A stretch of DNA of 64,000 bases from Catenulispora rubra. GTDB lineage: Bacteria; Actinomycetota; Actinomycetes; Streptomycetales; Catenulisporaceae. The position numbers and the translations under genes are program-made. Where the stretch lies: the NCBI RefSeq assembly GCF_015356825.1, contig NZ_JAACYW010000002.1, positions 1-64,000 on the forward strand, read 5' to 3'. Shown one piece after another: positions 1 to 7,866 of this stretch. The notes under the pieces were generated by a model, which did not search any database, was not told the origin of the DNA, and saw only the letters and a program-made list of their open reading frames with translations. Within the stretch, counting starts at the first letter, position 1. Every line of letters starts with the position of its first letter.

Positions 1-61
1 GTTCTGGCGGACGTCGATGGCGGCCTTGTTGCGGGGGTTCTGAGAGCCTGGCCTACGGGCC

Positions 62-2374
62 TCAGTCCTTCGGCAGGCCGCCCAGCTTCACGGCCACCTG
101 CGCGGCGTCAGGGTGCTGCAACTCCTCCAGGATGGTCAGCGCTTCGCGCCACGCGCGTCCGGCAGCGCCGAGGTCCCCGGCCGCGAGCTGGACGTCGCCG
201 AGCCGGACCAGCGTTCCGGCTTCGTAGAACCGGTCGCCGATCCGCCGGTATCGGTCGATCGACTCCTGGTAGGCCGCCATCGCATCCTGGTGGTTTCCCA
301 GGCGGTGATGCGCGTATCCGACGCTGTCCCAGGTTCCTGCTTCGCCCGCGGTGTCGCCGAGGCCTTGGGACGATCGCAGAGCACGCATGCAGTACTCCAG
401 CGCCTGTGCGTGGTCGCCGAGCAGCGCATGGAACCAGCCCACGGTGTTCAGCGAATTGGCCCGTGCGGCAGGGGTCCCTGACGCTTCGAAGTGGGCCAGA
501 GCCTGCTGTGCGTGATGGAGTGCGGCGGCGTATTCGCCCTTCTGCTCCGCGACGAGTGCCAGGTCGTGATGGGCGTTCGCCTGGCCGAGGCGGTCGCCTT
601 CGTGCTCGTGGATGCGCAGTGCCCCGGTGGTGTGGACCAGGGCGCTGTCGTAGTCCCGAAGCCTGAGGCGGGCGCGGCCGAGCCCGCGCCGTGCCGCGGC
701 TTCGGCGGTGCTGTCGCCCAGCCGCCACGCTGCGGCCAGCGCGGTGTGATGCGTGTGCTCCATCTCGTGCCAGTGCCCGCAACGGTCGAAGAACGTGCGC
801 GAAGTCCACGGGATTTGCCAGGCGTGCCGGTCGTTTCCGGTCTTCACCGCCACCACGACCATCCCGAGCAGGACCGGGAACTCCGTCTCGAACCAGGCCT
901 TGGCGCCGTCGGCGTCGCGGATCGGTTCGACGCGCACGCCTGGTGCCTGCGGTTCGGCCGCGACCGGGACCCAGGCTGGTGCCAGACGTGCGGTGGCGGC
1001 TTGCGCGGTGTGCAGGTAGTGGTCGAGCAGCCGCAGAGTCGCCGCGTCTCGGACACGCCGTTCGTCGACGTCCGCGACCTGCTCACTTGCGTATACCCGC
1101 AGCAGGTCGTGGAAGGCGTACCGGCCCGCGGTGGGTTCGGCGATCAGATGTGCTGCGCTGAGATCCGCCAGCGCGGCGCCGGTCTGGTCGGCGGAACGGT
1201 TGACCAGGCTGGCTGCGGCTTCCCGACTCCAGTCGGGACCTGGATGCAAGGCCAGCAGCCGGAACAGCTGCGCGGCCGCGGGCGTCAACAGCTGGTACGA
1301 CCAGGAGAAGACGGCCCGCAGGTCTGTCGACTCTTCGCCGGTCGACAACTCGTCGAGCCGGCTGCGGGCCTGGCGTACGGCCTTCGCGTGCTCGCCGAGG
1401 CTGGTCCCGGGCCTGCTTCCGGCGCTGGGACGCATCGCCGCGCGCGCCGCCACGATGTTCGCGGCCAGTGGCAGCCCACCGCAGAACGCGATGAGTTCCC
1501 CGGTGGCGTCGGGCTCATCGGCCAGCGCCGTCGCGCCCAGGCGCGCGGCGAGCAGTTCTTCAGTCTGCGCGGCCGAAAGGAGCTGTGGGGTCACCGAGTC
1601 GGCCCCGTCGGCCACCAGCCCGGCCAGGCCGTTGCGACTGGTCACCAGGGCCACGCAGCCGTCGCCGGCCGGGAACAGGGGCCTGACGTGGTCGGAGTCC
1701 CGCGCGTTGTCCAATACCGCGAGCAGACGCCGGGTCGCCGTCAGGCTGCGGAACAACGCCGACCGGGCGTCGAGGCCGGCCGGGATCTGCTCGGGCGGTA
1801 TGCCGAGCGCGTCCAGGAAACCGATCAACGCCTCGTCCGGGGTGACAGGCGCCGTCGTGGGTGCGAAGCCGCGCAGGTTCACATAGAGCATCCCGTCGGG
1901 AAAACGCCCGGCCGCGCCGCGGGCCCAACTGACGGCCAGCGCGGTCTTGCCGATTCCAGCGGGGCCGGTGATGACCGTGAACTGTGTGCGGACGCCCTGC
2001 GCGGCGTCGGCGAGCGCGGTCAGCGTCGTGAGCTCCAGGTCCCGGCCGACCAGATATCGCGGTCTCGCCGGGAGTTGCCTGGGGATCGGCAAAGCGCTTT
2101 GGGCCAGGATCCGTACAGCGGTGCCGGCGCTTTGCCGAGCTTCCGCTTCCGCCGCCGTCGCCGCGTACAAGGCGACAAGCGTTCCTTCGCCTCCCAGCGC
2201 CCCTTCGCAGCGCCGGGCCAGATCCATGGTCGCCGGCTTCGCGCCGCTCTCGACTTTGTTCAGGTAGCTCTTCGAGAAGTGCAGCATGTTCGCGAGCTCG
2301 GTCTGCGACAACCCAGCGGCTGCCCGCAGCCTGCGCAGTTCCCGCCCGAAGGCGCCGCCGTCGCGTGCCGTCAC
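62..2374 (-). CDS. XRE-type HTH / NB-ARC / TPR regulator
   Basis: A 770-residue cytoplasmic signal-transduction ATPase of the STAND class. Residues about 8-62 form an XRE helix-turn-helix. An NB-ARC NTPase follows, with Walker A GPAGIGKTA at about 137 and a hydrophobic LLAVLDNAR Walker B region near 220. The C-terminal third (about 560-770) is a run of TPR repeats. This resembles AfsR-type regulators without the SARP domain, so it probably binds DNA and is switched by nucleotide and a TPR-bound partner; the ligand is unknown. The start is GTG. It is divergent from a response regulator and the shared intergenic region carries an inverted repeat. Confidence 0.88.
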   Translation of the reverse strand: MTARDGGAFGRELRRLRAAAGLSQTELANMLHFSKSYLNKVESGAKPATMDLARRCEGALGGEGTLVALYAATAAEAEARQSAGTAVRILAQSALPIPRQLPARPRYLVGRDLELTTLTALADAAQGVRTQFTVITGPAGIGKTALAVSWARGAAGRFPDGMLYVNLRGFAPTTAPVTPDEALIGFLDALGIPPEQIPAGLDARSALFRSLTATRRLLAVLDNARDSDHVRPLFPAGDGCVALVTSRNGLAGLVADGADSVTPQLLSAAQTEELLAARLGATALADEPDATGELIAFCGGLPLAANIVAARAAMRPSAGSRPGTSLGEHAKAVRQARSRLDELSTGEESTDLRAVFSWSYQLLTPAAAQLFRLLALHPGPDWSREAAASLVNRSADQTGAALADLSAAHLIAEPTAGRYAFHDLLRVYASEQVADVDERRVRDAATLRLLDHYLHTAQAATARLAPAWVPVAAEPQAPGVRVEPIRDADGAKAWFETEFPVLLGMVVVAVKTGNDRHAWQIPWTSRTFFDRCGHWHEMEHTHHTALAAAWRLGDSTAEAAARRGLGRARLRLRDYDSALVHTTGALRIHEHEGDRLGQANAHHDLALVAEQKGEYAAALHHAQQALAHFEASGTPAARANSLNTVGWFHALLGDHAQALEYCMRALRSSQGLGDTAGEAGTWDSVGYAHHRLGNHQDAMAAYQESIDRYRRIGDRFYEAGTLVRLGDVQLAAGDLGAAGRAWREALTILEELQHPDAAQVAVKLGGLPKD

Positions 2375-2410
2375 CCGTTCCTCTCCCGCCCGCCGCGCCG
2401 CCGCGGCGGG

Positions 2411-2446
2411 GTTGACTCTTCAACGGTCAACCGGGCGGCCGTTGAA
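2411..2446. promoter_or_regulatory. Inverted repeat in divergent promoter region
   Basis: TTCAACGG (2419-2426) and CCGTTGAA (2439-2446) form a perfect 8-bp inverted repeat. A nested GTTGAC/GTCAAC pair overlaps it. It lies between the XRE/NB-ARC gene (leftward) and the response regulator (rightward), a natural place for an operator of either protein. This is inferred from symmetry and position only. Confidence 0.45.
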
Positions 2447-2509
2447 ATGCCGACGAGCACGGCGGGACCATGATGTGAGCGATAACAGGGTACTGTCTCG
2501 GGAGCTGAC

Positions 2510-3178
2510 GTGGACAGCGTGGGAACGGACACCGCCGAGCCCGGCCGGGCCGTGCTGCGGGTCGCTGTCGTCGACGACCACCCGGTCGCGCGCCGCGGCA
2601 TCGCGGCGATCATCGCCGGCTTCCCCGACCTGCGGGTCTGCGCGACCGTCGCCGAAGCCTGCGAGCTTCCCCGCCGCCCGGAGGACGGCCAGGTCGACGC
2701 CGACGTCGTCGTGCTCGACCTGTACCAGGCCGACGGACACCCGGCGTTGCCGGCCATAGCGGAGCTGTCCGCGCAGCGTCCCGTCCTCGTCCTGTCCGCC
2801 TCCCGCTCCCCAGCGGTGGCCCTGGCCGCGGTCCGAGCCGGTGCGGCCGGCTTCCTGACGAAGGCGGCCCAGGAGTCGGCCTACGCGGCCGCGATCCGCG
2901 CGGTCGCCGCGGGCACGTTCTACCTGTCGGCCCAACTCGCCGACCTGATCCAGGCGGCGACTCTGCGCGGGGCCACCGGCCCCCAGGACGCGCTGTCGCC
3001 CCGCGAACAAGAAGCGCTGGGCTTCATCGCCTGCGGATTCACCCACCAGCAGACCGCGACCCGGATGGGGATCTCCAAGGGCACGGTCGACACCTATGTC
3101 GCGCGCATCCGGACGAAGCTCCAGCTGGGGAACAAGGCTGAGCTGACACTGGCCGCGTTGCGGATCCCGCCGGTGTGA
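2510..3178 (+). CDS. NarL/FixJ-type response regulator
   Basis: A 222-residue two-component response regulator. The receiver domain begins with the acidic pair in VAVVDDHPVARRG. The probable phosphoacceptor Asp is in DVVVLDLY, followed by the Ser of LVLSAS and the Lys of FLTKAA. The C-terminal LuxR helix-turn-helix covers LSPREQEALGFIACG through the recognition helix around KGTVDTYVARIR. The start is GTG with GGGAGC just upstream. No histidine kinase is adjacent, so it is an orphan here; its partner and targets are unknown. Confidence 0.88.
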   Translation: MDSVGTDTAEPGRAVLRVAVVDDHPVARRGIAAIIAGFPDLRVCATVAEACELPRRPEDGQVDADVVVLDLYQADGHPALPAIAELSAQRPVLVLSASRSPAVALAAVRAGAAGFLTKAAQESAYAAAIRAVAAGTFYLSAQLADLIQAATLRGATGPQDALSPREQEALGFIACGFTHQQTATRMGISKGTVDTYVARIRTKLQLGNKAELTLAALRIPPV

Positions 3179-3333
3179 CGGTCGCGCCGACGTGGCGGTT
3201 GCCGGCGCGAGCGGTCGAGTGGGGGATTCCGCCGACTGTGCAGTCCGCACTCCTCGGGACGTTTCCCGCCTCATCTGCAACTCACGACGCCTGGTTGATC
3301 CCTCGGGACACGAAGATCTCGAGTGCTTCGCTG

Positions 3334-3651
3334 CGGCGCCGAGCTGCGTCCCGGAGTCGATGCCGAGCACCGTCGCGTCGATCCCGGCGAACGAGGCTCC
3401 CTCCACGTCCTCCGCGGCCGCCGACGACCGGACTATCCACACCGCTTCCGGGAACTGCTTGGAAACCTCCGCCCACCAGCGGGGGAGTTCCTGCGCGCGC
3501 CACAGGTCGCGGGCGTTGTCGTCCAGTGAGACGGCCGCTGGGATCACCCATGCATCGGGCGGCACGTCCCACCCGGCTGCGAACAGTCGGACCAGTCCGG
3601 CACCCTTGCCGCGACGCGGTCGAGCCTGGCCGGGATGCACATACTCATCAA
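3334..3651 (-). pseudogene. N-terminal fragment of a PEP synthase/PPDK-like gene
   Basis: The leftward frame encodes a piece of the PPDK N-terminal (ATP-grasp) domain: GKGAGLVRLFAAGWDVPPDA, then after a short linker WIVRSSAAAEDVEGASFAG. These match the glycine-rich start and the RSS-EDxxxxSFAG motif of phosphoenolpyruvate synthase and pyruvate phosphate dikinase. The similarity stops at about 3340 and the frame then runs into unrelated sequence. The phosphohistidine and PEP-binding domains are absent. About 100 of about 850 residues remain, so it cannot be functional. Confidence 0.6.
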
Positions 3652-3967
3652 GATCATGACTCCTATGAGAGTCGGGAGTTCGCATGGCCGGCGGTGAGTT
3701 GCCCCAGTCGGAGTACGCCTTCGAACTTCCCAAAGGATTGGCGGGGACGAACGGGGCAGTGTATCGGTGGGGCACCATGCGCAAAGTCGCTGCCGAACAG
3801 GAATTAGGTGACTGACCATCACATATCGTGCGGTGGCGACGAGAGAGCGCATTTCGCCCTTCATAGGTTGACATGCGTCCCTCGTCTTATGGCCGTGAGT
3901 GTCTCCGGAATCGATCGTTTAGACGTTGCCGATCACCGGTGTGACGTGTTGCCGCCGGCCATCGGCA

Positions 3968-4321
3968 CTAGCTCTTCGTGCCGCCGGTCATCGACGACAT
4001 TTGCTGCTTCAGCGTTGCCGGGTCGGGCATGCTTCCGTCCGGGGTCGCCTTGTCGACCATCTGCGGAAGCTGCTGCGCGAGCTGCTGTGCGGTCTGTTGC
4101 GGGGTAGACCCGGTCTGCTCCGCGATCTTCGCGATGTGCTCGTTGCCGAGCGCCTGGGTCAGCTGGTCGGCGGAGACGGGTTTGTTCTCGCCCTTGCCGA
4201 CCCAGGACTGGAACTGTTCGCTGATGTTGCTGGTCTTCAGCTTGTTGAACACGCCGCTGATGCCGCCGTTCCTGCTGTCGGTCAGTTGTTTGAGCATGTT
4301 GCCCGTGCCTTCGCCAGCCAT
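3968..4321 (-). CDS. YidB-like (DUF937) protein
   Basis: A 117-residue soluble protein. The core QSWVGKGENKPVSADQLTQA followed by IAEQTGSTPQQTAQQLAQQL and LPQMVDKATPDG is the signature of the YidB family. Biochemical function is unknown in the family. The start ATG is preceded by GGAAAGGTGAGAG with good spacing. It stands alone between a gene fragment and an RbpA paralogue. No signal peptide or membrane segment is visible. Confidence 0.8.
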   Translation of the reverse strand: MAGEGTGNMLKQLTDSRNGGISGVFNKLKTSNISEQFQSWVGKGENKPVSADQLTQALGNEHIAKIAEQTGSTPQQTAQQLAQQLPQMVDKATPDGSMPDPATLKQQMSSMTGGTKS

Positions 4322-4763
4322 GGCGCTCTCACCTTTCCATGCAGAGTCCCCCCGACTGCTGAGCCTGGTCCGGTCGAGGTGCCGGCGCCCCGTGGCGGCG
4401 CCATTCGGGCGACTCGTGGTCCGTTCACCTGGACTTGGCGGACGCTGTGGACTTTATCGACGCACGTGCGAGAGCTTCCTGTCTTAGCGGGGTTTGATGT
4501 GTGGCACGAGCGGTTCGGTTGCCCATCCATGGCGGGGCCCGCCAGCCGTCGTGCGGCGTCACCAGCTCCAGTTCCGTCCATCGGACCTGGGCGGCGGCCC
4601 CCTCGGCCCATCAACAGCATTCGAAATGTGAGCCAGATCGACCTCAGGCTGCTGCGAGCAGTTCGGTAGACCGCGGCGGCGTTGGTAACGAAGACCGGGC
4701 CATTGACCTGACCACTGCGGAACCGGTTATCAGCGAGCTAGGACAGGCGGGCCTCGGCCGGAG
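4322..4763. other. Intergenic, no supported gene
   Basis: I see no reading frame with a recognisable family, good ribosome-binding site or consistent codon use, and no clear repeat. It separates two leftward genes. Confidence 0.5.
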
Positions 4764-5102
4764 TCAGGTGGCGCGTACCCGAGCCAGAGCCTCGCCCGGG
4801 ATCTCGGCGGCGTCGGCGGAAGTTCGCCGTTCCGAGAGGTATGCCAGGTGCGTGCGATAGGGCGTATTCCGAACGGCGGTCGGCGGGTTGTCCTGGTCGG
4901 GGCCTGCGGGAAGGCTGCAACGCGGGCAGTCCCACTGGTCCGGGGCCTCGACGTCTGCGGCGAAGCTGTACACACTGCGATGTCCGCGGACGCAGAAGTA
5001 TGTGGCTCGGAGGTATCGGGCAGGCCCGCCGCCCCGATCCGGCTCGCCCGCGGGTCCGGAGTCGACCCGCCTGCCGCGGATCCCGCCATTCGCCTGTGCC
5101 AT
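4764..5102 (-). CDS. RbpA-like RNA polymerase-binding protein (paralogue 1)
   Basis: A 112-residue protein matching the RbpA family, which binds RNA polymerase beta' and group 1/2 sigma factors and stabilises open complexes in actinobacteria. It starts MAQANGGIRGRRVDSGPAGE, then has the zinc-binding-type core with Cys in YFCVRGH and WDCPRCSLPAG, and ends with the sigma-interacting part YRTHLAYLSERRTSAD. The ATG start fits known family N-termini. About 160 nt upstream lies a promoter carrying a TTGAAG-N4-CTTCAA operator, shared in architecture with the second RbpA paralogue at 23.4 kb. It is probably a stress-specific paralogue rather than the housekeeping copy. Confidence 0.82.
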   Translation of the reverse strand: MAQANGGIRGRRVDSGPAGEPDRGGGPARYLRATYFCVRGHRSVYSFAADVEAPDQWDCPRCSLPAGPDQDNPPTAVRNTPYRTHLAYLSERRTSADAAEIPGEALARVRAT

Positions 5103-5212
5103 GGCACCGTGTCCCTGCTTGTCGTCGTGGGTTCTGAGGCCTGCCGGCCGTCGGCGATGGTTCCCGAGCCGCGGCCGACCGACGGTGGTGGTCCGCGGCC
5201 CGGGAATTGTTC

Positions 5213-5248
5213 GATTCGCGCCAAGGGGAGGCAGGTTTGGCCCGAATC
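5213..5248 (-). promoter_or_regulatory. 5'-terminal mRNA hairpin of RbpA-like leader
   Basis: On the minus strand, arms GATTCGGGCCAA and TTGGCGCGAATC pair over 11 of 12 positions around a 12-nt loop. The hairpin begins 7 nt after a -10-like TAAGAC, so its first base is the predicted transcription start. Hairpins starting with the same GATYCG sequence sit in the same position at two other loci in this window. Confidence 0.55.
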
Positions 5249-5255
5249 ATGGCGA

Positions 5256-5291
5256 GTCTTAGTTGAAGGCTTCTTCAATCGACTACATGAT
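5256..5291. promoter_or_regulatory. Bidirectional ArsR-type operator/promoter, copy A
   Basis: The palindrome TTGAAG-GCTT-CTTCAA spans 5263-5278. Rightward, TTGAAG serves as -35 with exactly 17 nt to -10 CATGAT (5286-5291), reading toward the small helical protein at 5360. Leftward, TAAGAC (5261-5256) is the -10, with the palindrome filling the 17-nt spacer, reading toward the RbpA-like gene. The same geometry recurs at four other sites in the window. Confidence 0.65.
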
Positions 5292-5359
5292 GGGACACTG
5301 ATTCTCGCTGAGCCCGGACGCCTGGTCCCGGTGCCAGGGGCGGGACGAGGTGCGGTGAC

Positions 5360-5638
5360 GTGGGGGAGTCCGAGACGGTGCTGCGGGCGCAGGTGGCCAA
5401 GGCCGCTGAGACTTACCGGATTGCGCGCGTCGGCGGCGACGTCGAGGTGTGGCAGCAGGCCGCAAACGCGCTCGCGGACCTGGTGAGAATAGCCTTGGGC
5501 CGCGGTGTGGATGTCGGCGATGTGCTGGGCCCCGCGACGCGAGACGAGGTGAACGGGTACGAGCACGGGCGTGCCGATGCATCAGGCGAAAGCGGAACTG
5601 TTCCGAGCACTCGGTCATCCGCTACGGATCCGTGGTAG
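5360..5638 (+). CDS. Small helical protein preceding an arsR fragment
   Basis: A 92-residue, mostly helical protein with no recognised domain. Its core VAKAAETYRIARVGGDVEVW resembles small proteins at 9946-10170, 21966-22175 and 24506-24715, each directly upstream of an ArsR-family gene. It starts at GTG behind a weak GAGGTG. The C-terminal part reads across the start of a broken arsR, so the tail is probably not original. The role is unknown; position suggests a partner or antagonist of the ArsR protein. Confidence 0.55.
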   Translation: MGESETVLRAQVAKAAETYRIARVGGDVEVWQQAANALADLVRIALGRGVDVGDVLGPATRDEVNGYEHGRADASGESGTVPSTRSSATDPW

Positions 5639-5660
5639 AGCTGCCGGTTCCGGGCCCTTC
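5571..5660 (+). pseudogene. arsR 5' remnant
   Basis: From GTG 5571 the frame reads VPMHQAKAELFRALGHPLRI (up to about 5633). This is the conserved N-terminus of the two intact ArsR regulators at 9.6-9.9 and 21.6-22.0 kb. It then departs from the family within one codon. The DNA-binding helices are missing, so only a 21-codon stub survives. It keeps the conserved small-protein/arsR order and shows this locus once had a third such pair. Confidence 0.6.
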
Positions 5661-5832
5661 CAGGAGGCGGAATACCACCTCCGATGCTTCTTTCACCCGC
5701 CGATCAAATCAGCCTCTTCGTAGCAGACCGCCCGACACGACGAACCCGGCAATGTCCGGGTGGGGGCGTGACAGACTTTCCGACGCGCCAGGCGCGCTCG
5801 GCTGCTGCTCCCATGGTCGTGGGGCGGTGCAT

Positions 5833-6555
5833 TCATCGGGCGCCATGGAGGAGTCCGTAGCGGGAGTCGAATCGGCGGTAAAGCAACTGTCCGCGCCCGG
5901 TGTCGGGGCCGATGAAGAATAGATATCCCAGGCCGGTGTCTTCCAGGCGGGTGATTGCTTGCTCTGGCGTCACGGTCGGCGGTGGGAGCGGATCGGCGGT
6001 CAGCGGGATGACGTTCGGGGCCGGTGGGGGAGCGGGGCGTAGCCGGGCGAGCCGGTAGCCGGCCGGTCCGGCTCGGTAGACGATGGCGTCGAGGCCGGTG
6101 TCAGCGTCGATGAACGCGTGGACGGGGTAGTCCATCAGATCCATGACCGACACGGCGACTTCCGGCGGGCACGCCGCAAGCGGCACCGGCTTGATCCGCG
6201 TCAGCAGTCCGGGGCCGAGCGCCCGCTCGCCAGGCGGCACGCGGGATGGGACGGACATGTCGCCGTTCGGCCAAGGCCTCGGCGACCAGCACGCGGCAGC
6301 CTCCAGGATCCGCCCGGTCAGCCGGCCGGCGAGGTCGTCGGTCGCTTGGTCGAAGGTGGCCGCGGCCACCTGGACCCGGATCGGCCGACGGGCGGCACGG
6401 GCGTTGACTTGGGCCACGACGCGCCCGCCGGTTTCGGTCAGACGAATCCGCAGTCCGTCGACGGCGATGTCGAGTTCTGCGATGGCTCGGGTGATGCGCA
6501 GGGTGGCTCTGTCGCGCCCTGTCAGCTCCACGTCGCCGGTGTCGTGCTCCACCAC
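5833..6555 (-). CDS. hpf: Long-form ribosome hibernation promoting factor
   Basis: A protein of about 240 residues of the HPF/RaiA long family, which binds the 30S subunit and dimerises 70S ribosomes into inactive 100S particles. The N-terminal S30AE domain covers DVELTGRDRATLRITRAIAE onward. The C-terminal dimerisation domain carries VTPEQAITRLEDTGLGYLFF and ends LYRRFDSRYGLLHGAR, the hallmark of the long form. A second tail-like element (YPVHAFIDADTGLDAIVYRA) lies between, so the C-terminal fold may be duplicated. The start is one of two adjacent GTGs (6555/6552) behind AAAGGCGAG. It is the last gene of the leftward SulP-DUF3073-STAS operon, probably stress-induced. Confidence 0.8.
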   Translation of the reverse strand: MVEHDTGDVELTGRDRATLRITRAIAELDIAVDGLRIRLTETGGRVVAQVNARAARRPIRVQVAAATFDQATDDLAGRLTGRILEAAACWSPRPWPNGDMSVPSRVPPGERALGPGLLTRIKPVPLAACPPEVAVSVMDLMDYPVHAFIDADTGLDAIVYRAGPAGYRLARLRPAPPPAPNVIPLTADPLPPPTVTPEQAITRLEDTGLGYLFFIGPDTGRGQLLYRRFDSRYGLLHGAR

Positions 6556-6738
6556 GTTACGCTCGCCTTTCTGGCCGGTGTCGGCAACATCCGCCCCGAG
6601 GAGCGGATCGAGCCTCCAGGGTCGGCTCGTTCTACCTGCACAGATCTTCGCGATCACATGCTGCGATCGCTCCACGGATGCCGCTGGCGGCACGGCTTGC
6701 TCGGCATCGTTGCTTCAGGTTTCCGGCAGGTCCGAGGT

Positions 6739-7146
6739 CTACTGGGCATGTTCCTGCGGCCATCCGTCACTGTGCCATTCCCGCCGGCCCGCGGTCGGAT
6801 CCGAGCTGGCGCCGTGCGCGGTCAGCGCGCTGGCCAGATCCGAGTGGACCCGGATCGCGGGCCGGCTGGAGCAGCCGATGACGGCTGCGTCGGAGTCGGG
6901 GGTGGCGACGATCTCCAACGTCCGTCCACCCGCCTCCAGCCGCAATCCGGACTTGATGACGGCGTCTTGTCCCGGTCCGGTCCATTCGGACAGCAGGCTC
7001 AGGTCGAGGATCAGCGGGCCGCCGCCGTGGAACAGTGTCCAGCCGATCGCGCCGTGCAGGCGGGGAAGGTCGCGTGCGCCGAGCCGGCCGGTCAGCGTCA
7101 GGATGCCCAGGTCTGGGCGGGAGTCATAACGCCATTGCAACTTCAC
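6739..7146 (-). CDS. STAS-domain protein
   Basis: A 135-residue soluble protein with a STAS fold: LGILTLTGRLGARDLPRLHG, PLILDLSLLSEWTGPG and GGRTLEIVATPDSDAAV follow the beta-alpha pattern of anti-sigma-factor antagonists. I do not see the usual phosphorylatable Ser in the expected loop (it reads LLSEWTGPG), so canonical partner switching is uncertain. The start is GTG behind AAAGGAA. It lies between a DUF3073 gene and the hibernation factor and probably shares their transcript. Confidence 0.7.
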   Translation of the reverse strand: MKLQWRYDSRPDLGILTLTGRLGARDLPRLHGAIGWTLFHGGGPLILDLSLLSEWTGPGQDAVIKSGLRLEAGGRTLEIVATPDSDAAVIGCSSRPAIRVHSDLASALTAHGASSDPTAGRREWHSDGWPQEHAQ

Positions 7147-7216
7147 GACGGACGGGTTCCTTTCGCGGTGGACGGCTGGTGAGCCATTGTCAGGGGAGAC
7201 GAAGCCGGGGTAGGCG

Positions 7217-7393
7217 TCAGACGTCGTCGATGTCGGAGTCGGTTTCGTGAGTGGCCGTGAGCCGGTGAGTGTCTCCGGCGGACTGGTTCGTGTTCAGTTC
7301 GGTCTGCAGCCGAGCGAGGTCCGTGCCCAGATCGGCGTATTTCAACTCGCGGGCGATCTTCGTCGCCTTGGCCTTCTTCCGGCCACGTCCCAC
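7217..7393 (-). CDS. DUF3073 protein, copy 1
   Basis: A 58-residue protein starting at GTG with a strong AAGGAGG five bases upstream. It reads VGRGRKKAKATKIARELKYA then DLGTDLARLQTELN, the highly conserved basic start of actinobacterial DUF3073 proteins, followed by an acidic tail ending DSDIDDV. The function of the family is unknown; the basic N-terminus suggests nucleic-acid or ribosome contact. It lies 26 nt downstream of the flavin-oxidoreductase-like gene in the SulP operon. A second copy is at 22.4-22.6 kb. Confidence 0.8.
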   Translation of the reverse strand: MGRGRKKAKATKIARELKYADLGTDLARLQTELNTNQSAGDTHRLTATHETDSDIDDV

Positions 7394-7419
7394 GGGTGCC
7401 TCCTTGCGGATCGACTGTC

Positions 7420-7866
7420 TTACTGAGCTGCGGGTATTCGTTGGATACGGTGGCCGACTATCGCGTCGGGCCGAACGCGCAGGATCTTCGTGCCGCGGTC
7501 GGGTTCGAACCCGAGGAACGCGCGCTGGTAGTGGGCACGCAGCGGCGAGTCGATGATGATCTCGGCCGGGCCGGTGATGGTGGCGTACCAGCCTTTCAAC
7601 GTGGTCTCGTTGACGGATTCGGCGTGGTACGTGATCGGCAGGCCGTTCTCCAACTGGGATTCGAGCACTGCGGTCATGAGGGTCAGGATGACGAGTTCGC
7701 CACGCTCGACCGCGTGGAAGCCGGGCTGGCGAACCGTCATCCCTTCCTTCGCGCAGATCACGAAGCCGATGCTGGTGTCGCCGAGCAGGTACAACGCTTC
7801 GACGCGGAGCAGCGGCGCGAGACGGATCTGCGCGAAGCTTTCATCATTATTCGGCACAGCGGCCAT
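7420..7866 (-). CDS. Pyridoxamine 5'-phosphate oxidase-like protein
   Basis: A 148-residue protein of the FMN-binding split-barrel type, judged from the pattern FAQIRLAPLLRVEALYLLG, GFVICAKEGMTVRQPGFHAV, VILTLMTAVLE and the mid-protein GWYATITGPAEIIIDSPL. Substrate and cofactor (FMN or F420) cannot be told from sequence. Its ATG overlaps the SulP stop as ATGA, so it is translationally coupled to the transporter. It is followed directly by DUF3073, in an operon headed by an ArsR regulator. Confidence 0.6.
   Translation of the reverse strand: MAAVPNNDESFAQIRLAPLLRVEALYLLGDTSIGFVICAKEGMTVRQPGFHAVERGELVILTLMTAVLESQLENGLPITYHAESVNETTLKGWYATITGPAEIIIDSPLRAHYQRAFLGFEPDRGTKILRVRPDAIVGHRIQRIPAAQ

Noticed and set aside
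491-2473. A 660-codon open frame on the plus strand opposite the XRE/NB-ARC gene
   Set aside because: It is a shadow of the well-supported minus-strand gene, with Arg/Gly-rich composition typical of antisense frames in high-G+C DNA.
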